Shown here one piece after another: positions 1 through 8,142 of a stretch of DNA of 64,000 nt; positions within the stretch are counted from its first letter, which is position 1; every line of letters starts with the position of its first letter. The stretch lies in assembly GCA_965198905.1 (NCBI GenBank), contig OZ240678.1, forward strand, positions 434,001 to 498,000, read 5' to 3'. The position numbers and the translations under genes are program-made. Source of the DNA: CAHJWH01 sp965198905. Lineage in GTDB: Bacteria; Pseudomonadota; Alphaproteobacteria; Caulobacterales; Caulobacteraceae. Under the pieces are notes generated by a model that was given only the letters and a program-made list of their open reading frames with translations, did not search any database and had not been told where the DNA came from.

Positions 1-57
1 ATCGAAGATCCAGGTGTCGACGTGGGTGAGATCGGGACGCGAGGCGACATCGCTCAT
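1..57 (-). CDS. HAD-family pyrimidine 5'-nucleotidase, N-terminus only (cut by window edge)
   Basis: Only the first 19 codons lie in the window, on the minus strand, and the frame is open to base 1. The peptide ends in DTWIFD, which resembles the start of HAD phosphatases of the pyrimidine 5'-nucleotidase type, where DLDNTLY normally follows. Its ATG overlaps the argB stop codon in an ATGA arrangement, so it should be translationally coupled to argB. The HAD identity rests on a very short peptide and on my memory of the argB neighbourhood in Caulobacterales. The rest of the gene is outside the window. Confidence 0.6.
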   Translation of the reverse strand, partial: MSDVASRPDLTHVDTWIFD

Positions 58-986
58 CCGGCGCACACCAGGGTGCCCGAACCATGCGGGCTGAACAGCT
101 CCACCAGCATGGCGTGGGGCCTGCGGCCGTCCAGGATGACCACCGCCTCCACGCCGGCCTCAACCGCACCGATCGCGGTTTCGAGCTTCGGGATCATGCC
201 GCCGGTGGCGGTCGCGTCCATGATCGCGGCCTTGGCCTCGTGCACGGTCAGCTGGCGGATCAGCTCGCCGTCCTTGTCGATCACGCCCTTCACGTCGGTG
301 AGCAGCAGCATCCGCTTGGCCTTTAGCGCGCCCGCCACCGCGCCTGCGGCGGCGTCGGCGTTGATGTTGTAAGTCGCCCCCTCCTCAGACACGCCGATGG
401 GGGCGATGACGGGGATGTAGCTCTGGTCGCTGTAGATCAGCGCCTCAACGATCTTGGGATCGACGGTCCTGGGGTCGCCGACGAAGCCCAGGTCGATGGC
501 CTGCTCGATGTGGGAGGTCGGATCGCGCTGGGTGCGGACGGCCTTCTCCACCGTGATCAGGCGCGCGTCCTTGCCGGACAGGCCGACGCCGCGGACGTCC
601 GCCGCCTTCCCTTCCTGGTTCACGTAATGGACCAACTCCTTGTTGATCGAGCCGGAGAGGACCATTTCGGCCACCTCCATGGTGGCGTCGTCGGTGACGC
701 GCAGGCCGTCGATGAAGGTCGACTCGACCCCGGCCTTCTTCAGCATCCGGCTGATCTGGGGTCCGCCGCCGTGGACCACCACGGGATGCACGCCGACCAG
801 CTTCATCAGCACCAGGTCGGCGGCGAAGGCCCGGGCGACCGCTTCCTCCCCCATGGCGTGGCCGCCGTACTTCACCACCACCACGGAGCGGTCGTAGACC
901 TGGATGTAGGGCAGCGCCTCGGCGAGGGTGCGAGCGGTGGCCCAGCCGGGCTCGTCTTCGGCTGCTGGGGCTGGCGCGTCGGTCAT
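54..986 (-). CDS. argB: Acetylglutamate kinase (ArgB)
   Basis: Phosphorylates N-acetylglutamate with ATP, the second step of arginine biosynthesis, in the cytosol. The 310-residue product shows the amino-acid-kinase fold signatures: VVKYGGHAM near residue 37 (phosphate loop), VVHGGGPQI near residue 70 (acetylglutamate-binding glycines) and INADAAAGA near residue 208. An N-terminal extension of about 30 residues before the kinase core is usual for the arginine-sensitive hexameric enzymes, which suggests feedback inhibition; that is inference. The stop overlaps the start of the downstream nucleotidase gene. The upstream gap to engB carries an inverted pair of family 1 repeats. Confidence 0.96.
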   Translation of the reverse strand: MTDAPAPAAEDEPGWATARTLAEALPYIQVYDRSVVVVKYGGHAMGEEAVARAFAADLVLMKLVGVHPVVVHGGGPQISRMLKKAGVESTFIDGLRVTDDATMEVAEMVLSGSINKELVHYVNQEGKAADVRGVGLSGKDARLITVEKAVRTQRDPTSHIEQAIDLGFVGDPRTVDPKIVEALIYSDQSYIPVIAPIGVSEEGATYNINADAAAGAVAGALKAKRMLLLTDVKGVIDKDGELIRQLTVHEAKAAIMDATATGGMIPKLETAIGAVEAGVEAVVILDGRRPHAMLVELFSPHGSGTLVCAG

Positions 987-1060
987 GGCCGGGCGTTTAG
1001 CCGAAGCGGCGGGGGTTGGGGAGGGGAAAGGGATGTCGGCCTCGGCTCAGGTCGTGGGTC

Positions 1061-1164
1061 ACCTCTTCCTTCGACAAGCTCAGGATGAGGTGATGGCCGG
1101 CGGTTTTGATCGCTAGACCGTTTCCCTTCCGCCTCATCCTGAGCCTGTCGAAGGACGAGGCGGA
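1061..1164. repeat. Family 1 palindromic repeat, inverted pair (argB-engB gap)
   Basis: Two copies of a roughly 30-base element face each other: one at 1065-1093 containing CTTCGACAAGCTCAGGATGA, the other at 1131-1161 containing its reverse complement with a C for A change. They are separated by about 38 bases and could fold into one long stem-loop in RNA. The same element recurs at about 32.7, 37.05 and 43.1 kb, always between genes. It fills most of the 190-base argB-engB gap. Confidence 0.85.
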
Positions 1165-1175
1165 CGCACGACCGC

Positions 1176-1826
1176 TCAGCCGCCCTCGCCCAGCCCCGCC
1201 GCCAGAAGCACCTCCGCACGCAGTTCAGGTATCCCGCCGCCTTTGGACGAGGACGTCACCGCCACGCGTGGGAAGGCGGCCGGGCGCTTGGATATCTTCT
1301 TCAGGGTGGCTTCGGCCCGGGCCTGCGCCTCGGCGGGCTTGAGCTTGTCGGCCTTGGTGAGCACGACCTGGTAGGAGACCGCCGACAGGTCGAGCGCATC
1401 CAGCGCCTCGCCGTCGACGTCCTTCAACCCGTGGCGCGCGTCGATCAGCAGGTAGACGCGCTTCAGGTTCGGCCTGGCGCGCAGATAGGCGCGGCCGAGG
1501 TTCTGGAATTTGTTGGCCTCGGTGCGGGAGACCCGGGCGAAGCCGTAGCCCGGCAGGTCGGCCAGCCGCATCCGCCCGTCGACCAGGAACAGGTTCACCT
1601 CGCGCGTGCGACCGGGATCGCCGGAGACCCGCGCCAAGTCGCCCTGGGAGGTTAGGGCGTTCAGCAGGCTGGACTTGCCGACGTTGGAGCGGCCGGCGAA
1701 GGCCACTTCGGGCAGGTCCGGCGGCGGCAGCTGGTCCACCGCCGCGCAGCCGAGCAGGAAGCTGGCCGGGCGGGCGAAGGCGATCCGCGCGGCCTCCATC
1801 AGCTCCGGCGTGAAGACCTCGTCCAC
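1176..1826 (-). CDS. engB: Ribosome biogenesis GTPase EngB (YihA/YsxC)
   Basis: TRAFAC-class GTPase needed for late large-subunit ribosome assembly. Visible G motifs are GRSNVGKS (G1), DLPGYG (G3), TKAD (G4) and the SSS region (G5); the product is just over 200 residues, normal for the family. I chose the GTG at 1826, two bases past the yidC stop, because homologues begin shortly before the TPEL-type helix. An upstream start at 1871 would overlap yidC by 44 bases and add residues with no family counterpart; an ATG at 1799 is also possible. It follows yidC closely and is likely in the same transcript. Confidence 0.93.
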   Translation of the reverse strand: MDEVFTPELMEAARIAFARPASFLLGCAAVDQLPPPDLPEVAFAGRSNVGKSSLLNALTSQGDLARVSGDPGRTREVNLFLVDGRMRLADLPGYGFARVSRTEANKFQNLGRAYLRARPNLKRVYLLIDARHGLKDVDGEALDALDLSAVSYQVVLTKADKLKPAEAQARAEATLKKISKRPAAFPRVAVTSSSKGGGIPELRAEVLLAAGLGEGG

Positions 1827-1827
1827 C

Positions 1828-3603
1828 TCAGGTCTTGACCAGGGCCGTCCCGCCGCCGCGGAAGCGCGCAATCAGGCTGTCGATCGGGTTCTCCACCTTG
1901 TAGCGGTGCATCATGAAATACTGCTGCGACACGGTGAAGATGTTGCTGGCCACCCAGTAGATCACCAGCCCTGACGGCGTGTGGCTGAAGAAGAACAGGA
2001 ACATCAGCGGCATCAGCTGCATCAGCATCTTCTGGCTGGGATCGGTCACCGCCTGCGGGCTCATGTTAGTGCTAAGCCACATGGTGACGCCATACAGGAT
2101 CGGATACACCCCGATATGCAGCGGACCGTCGAGGAACCCGCCGATCAGCGGCGTGGTGGCGGGGTTCCAGGGCAGCAAGCCGAACAGGTTCAGGAAGGTG
2201 GTGGGGTCCGGAGCCGACAGGTCGCGGATCCAGCCGAAGAACGGCGCGTGCCGCATTTCGATGGTGACGTAGAGCACCTTGTACAGCGAGAAGAAGATCG
2301 GGATCTGCACCACAAGCGGCAGGCACCCCATCAGTGGATTGATGTGCTCCCGCTTGTAGAGGATCATGGTCTCCTGCTGGACCTTGGCGGGCTCCTTCTC
2401 GTTCCGCTTCTTGATGTCCGCGATCTCAGGCGCAAGCTTCTTCATCTTGGACATGGATTCGTAGGACTTGTTGGCCAGCGGGAACATCGCGCCCCGCAGC
2501 ACCACCGTCAGCAGCAGGATCGAGACGCCGAAATTGCCGACATAGCTGTGGATGGTCTCCAGCAGCCAGAAGATCGGCCGGGTGAAGAACCAGAAGTGGC
2601 CCCAGTCCACAGCGTCGTCGAAATGTGGGATGCCGAGCGTCTTTTCATAGCCGGCAAGGACCGATACGCGCTTGGCCCCGGCGAACACGTGCACGCTTGA
2701 ACTCGCCGATCCGCCAGGCGCCAGGGTCTGGATCGGCCCCACCTCGTCGGCCTCGAACACGTCCACGCCGTTGACCTGATCGGCGCGGAACTGGGCCTTG
2801 ATCGGGGTGGTCTGCTGGGGCGCGATGGCCGCCAGCCAGTACTTGTCGGTGATGCCGAGCCAGCCGCCGGTGGAGGCGTAGCCGCTCTCGCCCTGCTTCT
2901 TCCAGGCCTTGAAGGTGATCATCCGCAGTTCGCCCGCCAGCGAGCCGATGGCGCCTTCGTGGATGATGTTGGTTTTGGCCAGCTCCGGCTCACCCTGGCG
3001 CTGCACGGTGGAATAGGGCGCGAGCTTGATCGGCGCCGACGTGTGGTTGGCGACCTGGTCGGTGACGGTGAACATGTAGTGGTCGTCCACTGCGATCGTG
3101 CGGGTGAAGCCCAGGCCTGCGCCGTTGTCATAGGTCAGGATGATCGGATGGGCGGGGGTCAGCGCGCCGCTTCCCGTCTGGGTCCATTGGGTCAGCGGGC
3201 CGGGCGTCGTGACCGGGCCGGTCCAGCCGAAGTCGGCGAAATAGGCCTGCTTGGCGCCTTCGGGGCGGAACAGCTCCACCGGCGGGGAGGCTCTGGAGAT
3301 GGTGGTGCGGTAGTCCTTCAGGAACAGGTCGTCGAGCCGGCCGCCCTTCAGCGCCACCGAGCCCTGTAGCGCCGGGGTGTCGATGGTGACCCGGGGAGAT
3401 GTCTTCAACGCCTGGGCGCGGTCGACATAGGTGGCGGCCCCGGGGGCGGTAGCCACCGCCTGCTGCTGCTGGGATGCGGCGGCCTTCTGCTGCGCCTCGC
3501 GCGCCTTTTCGCGAGGCCCGATGAAGAACACCTCGTAGGCGATCAGGATGGCGAACATGGCGACCATGAAGATCGTCGTGTTGCGCGTGTTCTCTTTATC
3601 CAT
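1828..3603 (-). CDS. yidC: Membrane protein insertase YidC (Oxa1 family)
   Basis: Inserts and folds inner-membrane proteins, alone or with SecYEG. The 591-residue product has an N-terminal membrane anchor at about residues 8-28, a Q/A-rich stretch, a large periplasmic beta-sandwich (about 70-350), then the conserved Oxa1 core with five hydrophobic segments to about residue 575. The groove arginine sits in LLTVVLRGAMFPL, matching the essential arginine of gram-negative YidC. Its start overlaps the rnpA end by 8 bases. The yidD gene that often lies between rnpA and yidC is missing here. Confidence 0.97.
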   Translation of the reverse strand: MDKENTRNTTIFMVAMFAILIAYEVFFIGPREKAREAQQKAAASQQQQAVATAPGAATYVDRAQALKTSPRVTIDTPALQGSVALKGGRLDDLFLKDYRTTISRASPPVELFRPEGAKQAYFADFGWTGPVTTPGPLTQWTQTGSGALTPAHPIILTYDNGAGLGFTRTIAVDDHYMFTVTDQVANHTSAPIKLAPYSTVQRQGEPELAKTNIIHEGAIGSLAGELRMITFKAWKKQGESGYASTGGWLGITDKYWLAAIAPQQTTPIKAQFRADQVNGVDVFEADEVGPIQTLAPGGSASSSVHVFAGAKRVSVLAGYEKTLGIPHFDDAVDWGHFWFFTRPIFWLLETIHSYVGNFGVSILLLTVVLRGAMFPLANKSYESMSKMKKLAPEIADIKKRNEKEPAKVQQETMILYKREHINPLMGCLPLVVQIPIFFSLYKVLYVTIEMRHAPFFGWIRDLSAPDPTTFLNLFGLLPWNPATTPLIGGFLDGPLHIGVYPILYGVTMWLSTNMSPQAVTDPSQKMLMQLMPLMFLFFFSHTPSGLVIYWVASNIFTVSQQYFMMHRYKVENPIDSLIARFRGGGTALVKT

Positions 3604-4144
3604 CGGGGGAGCTTGGCTCGGAGGTGAGGGCGCGGGACTTGGGCGGCTTGGCGGCAGGCTTGCGAGGCGCGCCCTTGGGACGTCGGGGCGGACGGGGCTC
3701 GTCGCGGCCTGCGGCGAGGCCTATCAGCGCGGTTCTGACATCGTCAAGCAAACGCGGCCACGGCCGCTCGCCTGCGCCCATCCGCGCGATGAAGACATAG
3801 TCGCCACCTGGCACGCCATGCAGCGGCAGAAGCGCCCTCGCCGCCTCGCGCAGCCGACGCTTGGCGCGGTTGCGGGCGACGGCGTTGCCGATCTTCTTGG
3901 TGGCGGTGAAGCCCTCGCCGACGTGGGTCGAGCCGTCCACACGATGCAGTATCTGGATCACGACCGCCCCCCGGCTGACCGAAGCGCCCTTGGCGGTGGC
4001 CAGAAACTCGGTGCGGGACTTGAGGCGGGTAATGGTCGGCGTGGGGCGTGCTCCGAGACCGTCTCCAGCAGAGCCTTCCTCTGCGCAACGACCTTTTGAG
4101 TTAATACCGATGGCCGATAATGCTGATTCTCCGCATTCATCCAT
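3596..4144 (-). CDS. rnpA: Ribonuclease P protein component (RnpA)
   Basis: Protein subunit of RNase P, which removes 5' leaders from pre-tRNAs. The family core runs from ITRLKSRTEF through the RNR-type motif ARNRAKRRLREAAR to the HGVPGGDYVFIAR strand. A basic proline/lysine-rich tail of about 45 residues follows. The start is uncertain: the core begins about 40 residues after the ATG at 4144, and no ATG, GTG or TTG in frame lies closer to it. The frame stays open to 4273, but that part crosses a family 2 repeat and is not credible as coding. The stop overlaps yidC. Confidence 0.85.
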   Translation of the reverse strand: MDECGESALSAIGINSKGRCAEEGSAGDGLGARPTPTITRLKSRTEFLATAKGASVSRGAVVIQILHRVDGSTHVGEGFTATKKIGNAVARNRAKRRLREAARALLPLHGVPGGDYVFIARMGAGERPWPRLLDDVRTALIGLAAGRDEPRPPRRPKGAPRKPAAKPPKSRALTSEPSSPDG

Positions 4145-4219
4145 GCAGATGCTCGCCCCCTGAGGGAACTGTCGGCGAAGCCGATTGCGGGGGTTCTCCA
4201 CGCCGGAGACGGCAGCGTC

Positions 4220-4272
4220 GCCCCCTCCACCCCGCGTCGCGGGGTCCTCCTCCCCCTGGGGGGGGAGGATCA
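4220..4272. repeat. Family 2 palindromic repeat (rnpA-rpmH gap)
   Basis: A GC-rich block reading GCCCCCTCCACC, a small GC hairpin, then CTCCTCCCCCtggGGGGGGAGGATC. The same pattern occurs in the gltD-gltB gap and inside the E2 gene at 52.6 kb. It occupies the middle of the roughly 250-base space between the rnpA start (4144) and the rpmH stop (4397). No gene is visible in the remainder of that gap. Confidence 0.75.
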
Positions 4273-4396
4273 AGGCTCAGACGATCAGTGGGCGAATCGT
4301 CGGTCGCCCTGCCGTTCCTCACGTTCGTCATCCTGGGGAGCGGGCCTTGGCCCGCGTCTCGAATGACGAAGGTGGTGGGATCGACGGCCAGCCGCG

Positions 4397-4531
4397 CTAA
4401 GCGCTCAGGTGCTTACGGCCGCGGGCGCGGCGGCGCTGGATGATCTTCTGGCCGTTCTTGGTGCCCATGCGGGCGCGGTATCCGTGACGGCGCTTGCGCA
4501 CGAGTCGGCTCGGCTGATAGGTGCGCTTCAC
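4397..4531 (-). CDS. rpmH: 50S ribosomal protein L34 (RpmH)
   Basis: A 44-residue basic protein beginning VKRTYQPSRLVRKRRHG and ending GRKHLSA, an unmistakable L34. It is a structural component of the large ribosomal subunit. I chose the GTG at 4531 because L34 begins exactly at (M)KRTYQPS; a GGAG lies about nine bases upstream. The longer reading frame to 4618 adds residues that no L34 has. The rnpA gene follows after a repeat-containing gap, the classical rpmH-rnpA order. Confidence 0.97.
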   Translation of the reverse strand: MKRTYQPSRLVRKRRHGYRARMGTKNGQKIIQRRRARGRKHLSA

Positions 4532-4611
4532 GAGGCGGGCTCCGCTCCAAAATCTGGGCTGGCCAAAGGCGGCTTTGAATGAGCGGGCGGGGATAGGGGA
4601 AGCTGCGGCGC

Positions 4612-5187
4612 GTGTCAACCAAGGCTCCCCCGTCCAGGCGACCTCAGGCCTTCGCGACAGGGGCGATGCTAGTCGCCGCCATCACGCTTTGCGGCTGCAG
4701 CGCGGGGAGGCCTTCCACCCCGATGCAGCATTTCGACGAGCTGCGGATCGGGCGTCCGCGCGCGCCCTCCGACACGACGCCGGCCTTGAGGCCGAGGATG
4801 ACCGCGCCGCCGGAGCCTTCCCCGGTCCTGCCCGTCTCCCTCGACACGGCGACGCAGCGGGTGACGGCCTATCTGCAGCAGGCGGGCTTTGCGCTGGAAC
4901 AGCGGCCGGAGGGCTCGGGTCGACTGGTCTCGGCCACGCGCATGGGGGCGCCGAGCCGGCTGGCCGCCGACGCGGTCTGCGGACTTCAGGCCCTGCATCG
5001 TCCCGACATCTCCTCCACCGACCTGACCGTGCGCCTGCTCCCCGCGCCGGGCGGGGTGCAGGTCCAGGCCAGCGCGCGGTTCGTGGAAGTCGACACACGG
5101 TTGCTGTCAGGCGACCTGGCGCGCCAGACCTGCCGCTCGCGCGGGGTGCTGGAAGCGGGCGTCCGGCAGGCCGTGCTGGGCGGCTGA
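4612..5187 (+). CDS. Putative lipoprotein of unknown function
   Basis: A 191-residue product with a basic N-terminus, a hydrophobic stretch and a lipobox-like LCGC with cysteine 29 as the lipidation site, so it is probably a periplasm-facing lipoprotein. The mature part begins with a proline-rich stretch (about 45-75), followed by a compact domain with SDTATQRV-like text and two cysteines near residues 123 and 178. The start is GTG with AGGGGAAG about ten bases upstream. It is transcribed divergently from rpmH and shares an 80-base promoter space. I do not recognise the family. Confidence 0.75.
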   Translation: MSTKAPPSRRPQAFATGAMLVAAITLCGCSAGRPSTPMQHFDELRIGRPRAPSDTTPALRPRMTAPPEPSPVLPVSLDTATQRVTAYLQQAGFALEQRPEGSGRLVSATRMGAPSRLAADAVCGLQALHRPDISSTDLTVRLLPAPGGVQVQASARFVEVDTRLLSGDLARQTCRSRGVLEAGVRQAVLGG

Positions 5188-5316
5188 GCGCCCGGGCGGC
5201 TGGGTGGCCAGGGCTCGGCCACTGTGGGCGGTCCTATTGCATTGCTGAAAGGCAAGGCGTGCAGTAACCGGAGCGGGGGTCCGACCGCAGCCCCGCCGCA
5301 GCGACGTCGAGGGGCG

Positions 5317-6792
5317 ATGGCCTTGCCGAGATGGCCGCGGCGCCTGTCCTGGCCTCCCAACCTAAACCCAAGCCCCGGCGACGGCCCGAAGCGGGCTCGG
5401 CGCGAGCCTCTGGCCTTGCCGGTGGGGCTGTCCGCCCGCCTGCTGCTGCTCACCGCCCTGTTCGTCATGGGGGCGGAACTTCTGACCCTCGCCCCTTCGC
5501 TGGCCGCCTTCCAGGACACCTGGCTGACCAGCCGGGTGCGCGCCGCCGAACTCGCCTCGCTGGCGGTGGAGGCCGCGCCGGCGGGCGTGGTCAGCGACCG
5601 CATGGCGGGGGAGCTGCTGGAGGGAGCAGGCGTAGTGTCGGTGGCGGTGCAGACTGACGGCGTCCGCCGCCTCCTGCTGCAGGCGCCGCGGATGGCGCGC
5701 TTCCCCACCCTGATCGACCTGCGCCGGTCGGACCCGCTGGGCTGGCTACTGTCACCGTTCGAGATCATCGCGCCGGGCGGCCCGTCGATGCTGCGAGTGG
5801 TGGCTAAGCCGCAGTTCCGCACCGGCGACTTCGTGGAGATCGTGGTGCCCGAGGCGCCGCTCCGGCGCGACCTGCTAGCCTACATGATCCGGCTGCTGGT
5901 GGCGTCCGCGGCGATCTCCGTGGTGGCGGGCCTGATCGTCTATCTGGCGCTAAACGCCTTCCTGGTGCGGCCGATGCAGCGCATCACCGAGTCGATGGAG
6001 CGTTTCCGCGCCTCACCAGAAGACCCCGCCGCCCGGCTGAAACTCTCAGGCCGCCGCGACGAGGTGGGCCGTGCGGAGGAAGAGCTCGGGCGGATGCAGG
6101 ACGACCTGCGCACAGCGCTCCAGTCCCGCTCTCGGCTGGCGGCGCTGGGCGAGGCGGTGGCTAAGATCAACCACGACCTCAGGAACATGCTGACCAGCGC
6201 CCAGGTGGTGGCCGAGCGGCTGCAGGGCTCGGGCGATCCCCGCGTCGCCCTGGCCCTGCCGCGGCTGGAGCGGGCGCTGGACCGCGCCGTGCGCCTGGCT
6301 CAGAACGTCATGGCCTACGGCAAGAGCGAAGAGCCGCCGCCCCGCCTCAGCCCGATGACGCTGAGGCCGGCCGTGCTGTCGGCGGCGGAGGACGCGGGGC
6401 TAGCGGAGGGGGGCGTGGCGCTGCGGCTGGAGGTGGCGGAGGGATTTCAGGTCCTGGCCGACCCTGAGCAACTCGACCGAATCCTAGTCAACATCCTGAA
6501 GAATGCGCGCGAGGCGATAGAGGCCACCGGGCGGCATGCAGGCGAGGTGCGCCTGGATGCGACGGGGGACGCGGGGGACGCGCGGATGCGTGTCCGCGAC
6601 GACGGCCCGGGGGTGCCGGAACGCCTGCGAGAGCGGCTGTTCCAGCCCTTCGCCGGCTCAGGTCGGCCGGGCGGCGCGGGCCTGGGTCTCGCCATCGCGC
6701 GCGAACTCGCCCGAGGACACGGCGGCGAGTTGACGCTGGAGGAGACGGGGCCGCAAGGCTCTAGCTTCATCCTGCGCCTTCCCCGGCCTTGA
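5317..6792 (+). CDS. Membrane sensor histidine kinase (orphan)
   Basis: Two-component sensor of 491 residues. Order: membrane segment at about 37-62, periplasmic sensor to about 188, second membrane segment at about 190-216, HAMP linker (RPMQRITESMERF), dimerisation helix with phospho-acceptor His286 in KINHDLRN, then a catalytic ATPase domain with N396 (ILKNAREA), DDGPGVP and GAGLGLAIA. The ATG at 5317 has GAGGGG four bases upstream; the frame is open to 5224 without family support. No response regulator lies next to it, so the partner is unknown. It ends 19 bases from the convergent DUF3443 gene. Confidence 0.92.
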   Translation: MALPRWPRRLSWPPNLNPSPGDGPKRARREPLALPVGLSARLLLLTALFVMGAELLTLAPSLAAFQDTWLTSRVRAAELASLAVEAAPAGVVSDRMAGELLEGAGVVSVAVQTDGVRRLLLQAPRMARFPTLIDLRRSDPLGWLLSPFEIIAPGGPSMLRVVAKPQFRTGDFVEIVVPEAPLRRDLLAYMIRLLVASAAISVVAGLIVYLALNAFLVRPMQRITESMERFRASPEDPAARLKLSGRRDEVGRAEEELGRMQDDLRTALQSRSRLAALGEAVAKINHDLRNMLTSAQVVAERLQGSGDPRVALALPRLERALDRAVRLAQNVMAYGKSEEPPPRLSPMTLRPAVLSAAEDAGLAEGGVALRLEVAEGFQVLADPEQLDRILVNILKNAREAIEATGRHAGEVRLDATGDAGDARMRVRDDGPGVPERLRERLFQPFAGSGRPGGAGLGLAIARELARGHGGELTLEETGPQGSSFILRLPRP

Positions 6793-6811
6793 TCGCTGGT
6801 AGCGCCGTGGT

Positions 6812-8140
6812 TCAGTAGGCGTAATATGGCCCCACGGCGCCCCCGGCGTTGCGGCCTTCGATCGCCGTGTAGACGCTGCGTCCGAAGAAGAAGGGCAAGC
6901 CGAGGCTGAAGCTGGTCGGGTAGTCGTTGGTGAAATTCAGCCCGTTGGGATCGCCTCCCAACCCGGGCAGGGCGGCGTCGACCGTCGCCAGCAGGGCTTG
7001 GCCGTTGTTGAGCGTGAAGGCCGCGGAGGCGCTCACGCCATTGGTCCCGACCACCGTCGGACTCAAGGTCTGAGGTGAGGCCGGACAGTAGAAGCCCGTA
7101 TAGTTCTTACCCGTGCATTGCGGGATCGTGCTGTCGGAGAACAGGTAGAGACTGGTGCCGCTATCCAAGAAGCTGTCGGGCAGGGTCTGACCATTATAAT
7201 TTATGGTGACGAAGCCGCCGACGTCGGTGTTTGACGCGACCGTGGTGGTGAGAACCGTCGCTGATCCTAAACCGTTGTTAGTCTCGGTGCCAATCCCAAA
7301 ATAGAGTGTACCGGTCAGTGTCGCTTGCCCGGTGGCTGTGGCCGACGGCAGGCTGATGATGGTGCCGTTGTTGTCCACGCTCATGGCGGCGACAGGATTG
7401 GGCACCTGCTGGAAGGGCGCGGTGGTCGAGACCGCCCGGGTGATGCTGGCCGAACAGCCCGAGGACGGACAGTCATAGTAGCTCGCCGCGGCGAGCCCGC
7501 CCGTGGTGGCGCACACGCTCCCGCAGTCCGTCGTCTCTGTGCCTATGCCGATTATGCCATTGGCCCCAAGGGATTGGACCGACGTGAGGTTCGTCCCGCC
7601 CGCCGCCGAACAGGAGGACGGCACGGTGGAGAAGACGCCCCCGTCGCCGATCACCTGCAGCGGCATGTCCGACACCGCTTCGCCACCGATCTGGAAATCC
7701 GCCTGCCGGACCGAACCGAAGGCGTAGCCGTCGACGTAGGAATAGCACTCACCGACCGGGTTAGCGTTGTCGTCCGTCTCTGTGGGCAGAGCTGCAAGCA
7801 AAGGCGGGGTCAGAACCGAACTTGCGATGCGCAGACCGACAGACCCCGTGTCCACCTGCACATGGTCGATAGTCTGGCAGGTCTTGGTCCCGGGCGCGCA
7901 GAGCGTGACCGAAACATAGGCGATGTTGGCTTCGATCACTGGATGCGAGCCGGTCTGCAGCACCGGCGGTCCCCCGTCGACGGTGATCGTCGCCAGGTTG
8001 GTCAAAGCCGGAGCCGTCACCACCGGCGCAGGGGTGCTCGTGGCTGTGGAGGTGGAGCTGCTGCTGCCCCCTCCGCCACCGCAGGCCGCCAGCGAAACGA
8101 GGAGGGCGGCGAGGCCGGCGAGCTTCCTGATCATCGCCAT
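6812..8140 (-). CDS. DUF3443 family lipoprotein with pepsin-like DTG/DSG motifs
   Basis: 442 residues: signal peptide with lipobox (LAACGGGG, lipidation Cys at about 20), a Ser/Thr-rich linker, then a secreted domain matching my memory of DUF3443 (SVTLCAPGTKTCQTIDH, ADFQIGGE, ANGIIGIGT, FGIGTETNNGLG). Two motifs stand out: VDTGSVGLRI near residue 96 and SFLDSGTSLYLF near residue 325, the spacing and wording of the two catalytic aspartates of pepsin-like proteases. Many cysteines suggest disulfides. It lies two bases after the DUF2844 gene, its usual partner. Enzymatic activity is inference; no function is established to my knowledge. Confidence 0.82.
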   Translation of the reverse strand: MAMIRKLAGLAALLVSLAACGGGGGSSSSTSTATSTPAPVVTAPALTNLATITVDGGPPVLQTGSHPVIEANIAYVSVTLCAPGTKTCQTIDHVQVDTGSVGLRIASSVLTPPLLAALPTETDDNANPVGECYSYVDGYAFGSVRQADFQIGGEAVSDMPLQVIGDGGVFSTVPSSCSAAGGTNLTSVQSLGANGIIGIGTETTDCGSVCATTGGLAAASYYDCPSSGCSASITRAVSTTAPFQQVPNPVAAMSVDNNGTIISLPSATATGQATLTGTLYFGIGTETNNGLGSATVLTTTVASNTDVGGFVTINYNGQTLPDSFLDSGTSLYLFSDSTIPQCTGKNYTGFYCPASPQTLSPTVVGTNGVSASAAFTLNNGQALLATVDAALPGLGGDPNGLNFTNDYPTSFSLGLPFFFGRSVYTAIEGRNAGGAVGPYYAY

Positions 8141-8142
8141 GG

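Noticed and set aside
4145..4273. Extension of rnpA to 4273.
   Set aside because: The added codons read through a family 2 repeat and give sequence with no RnpA similarity.
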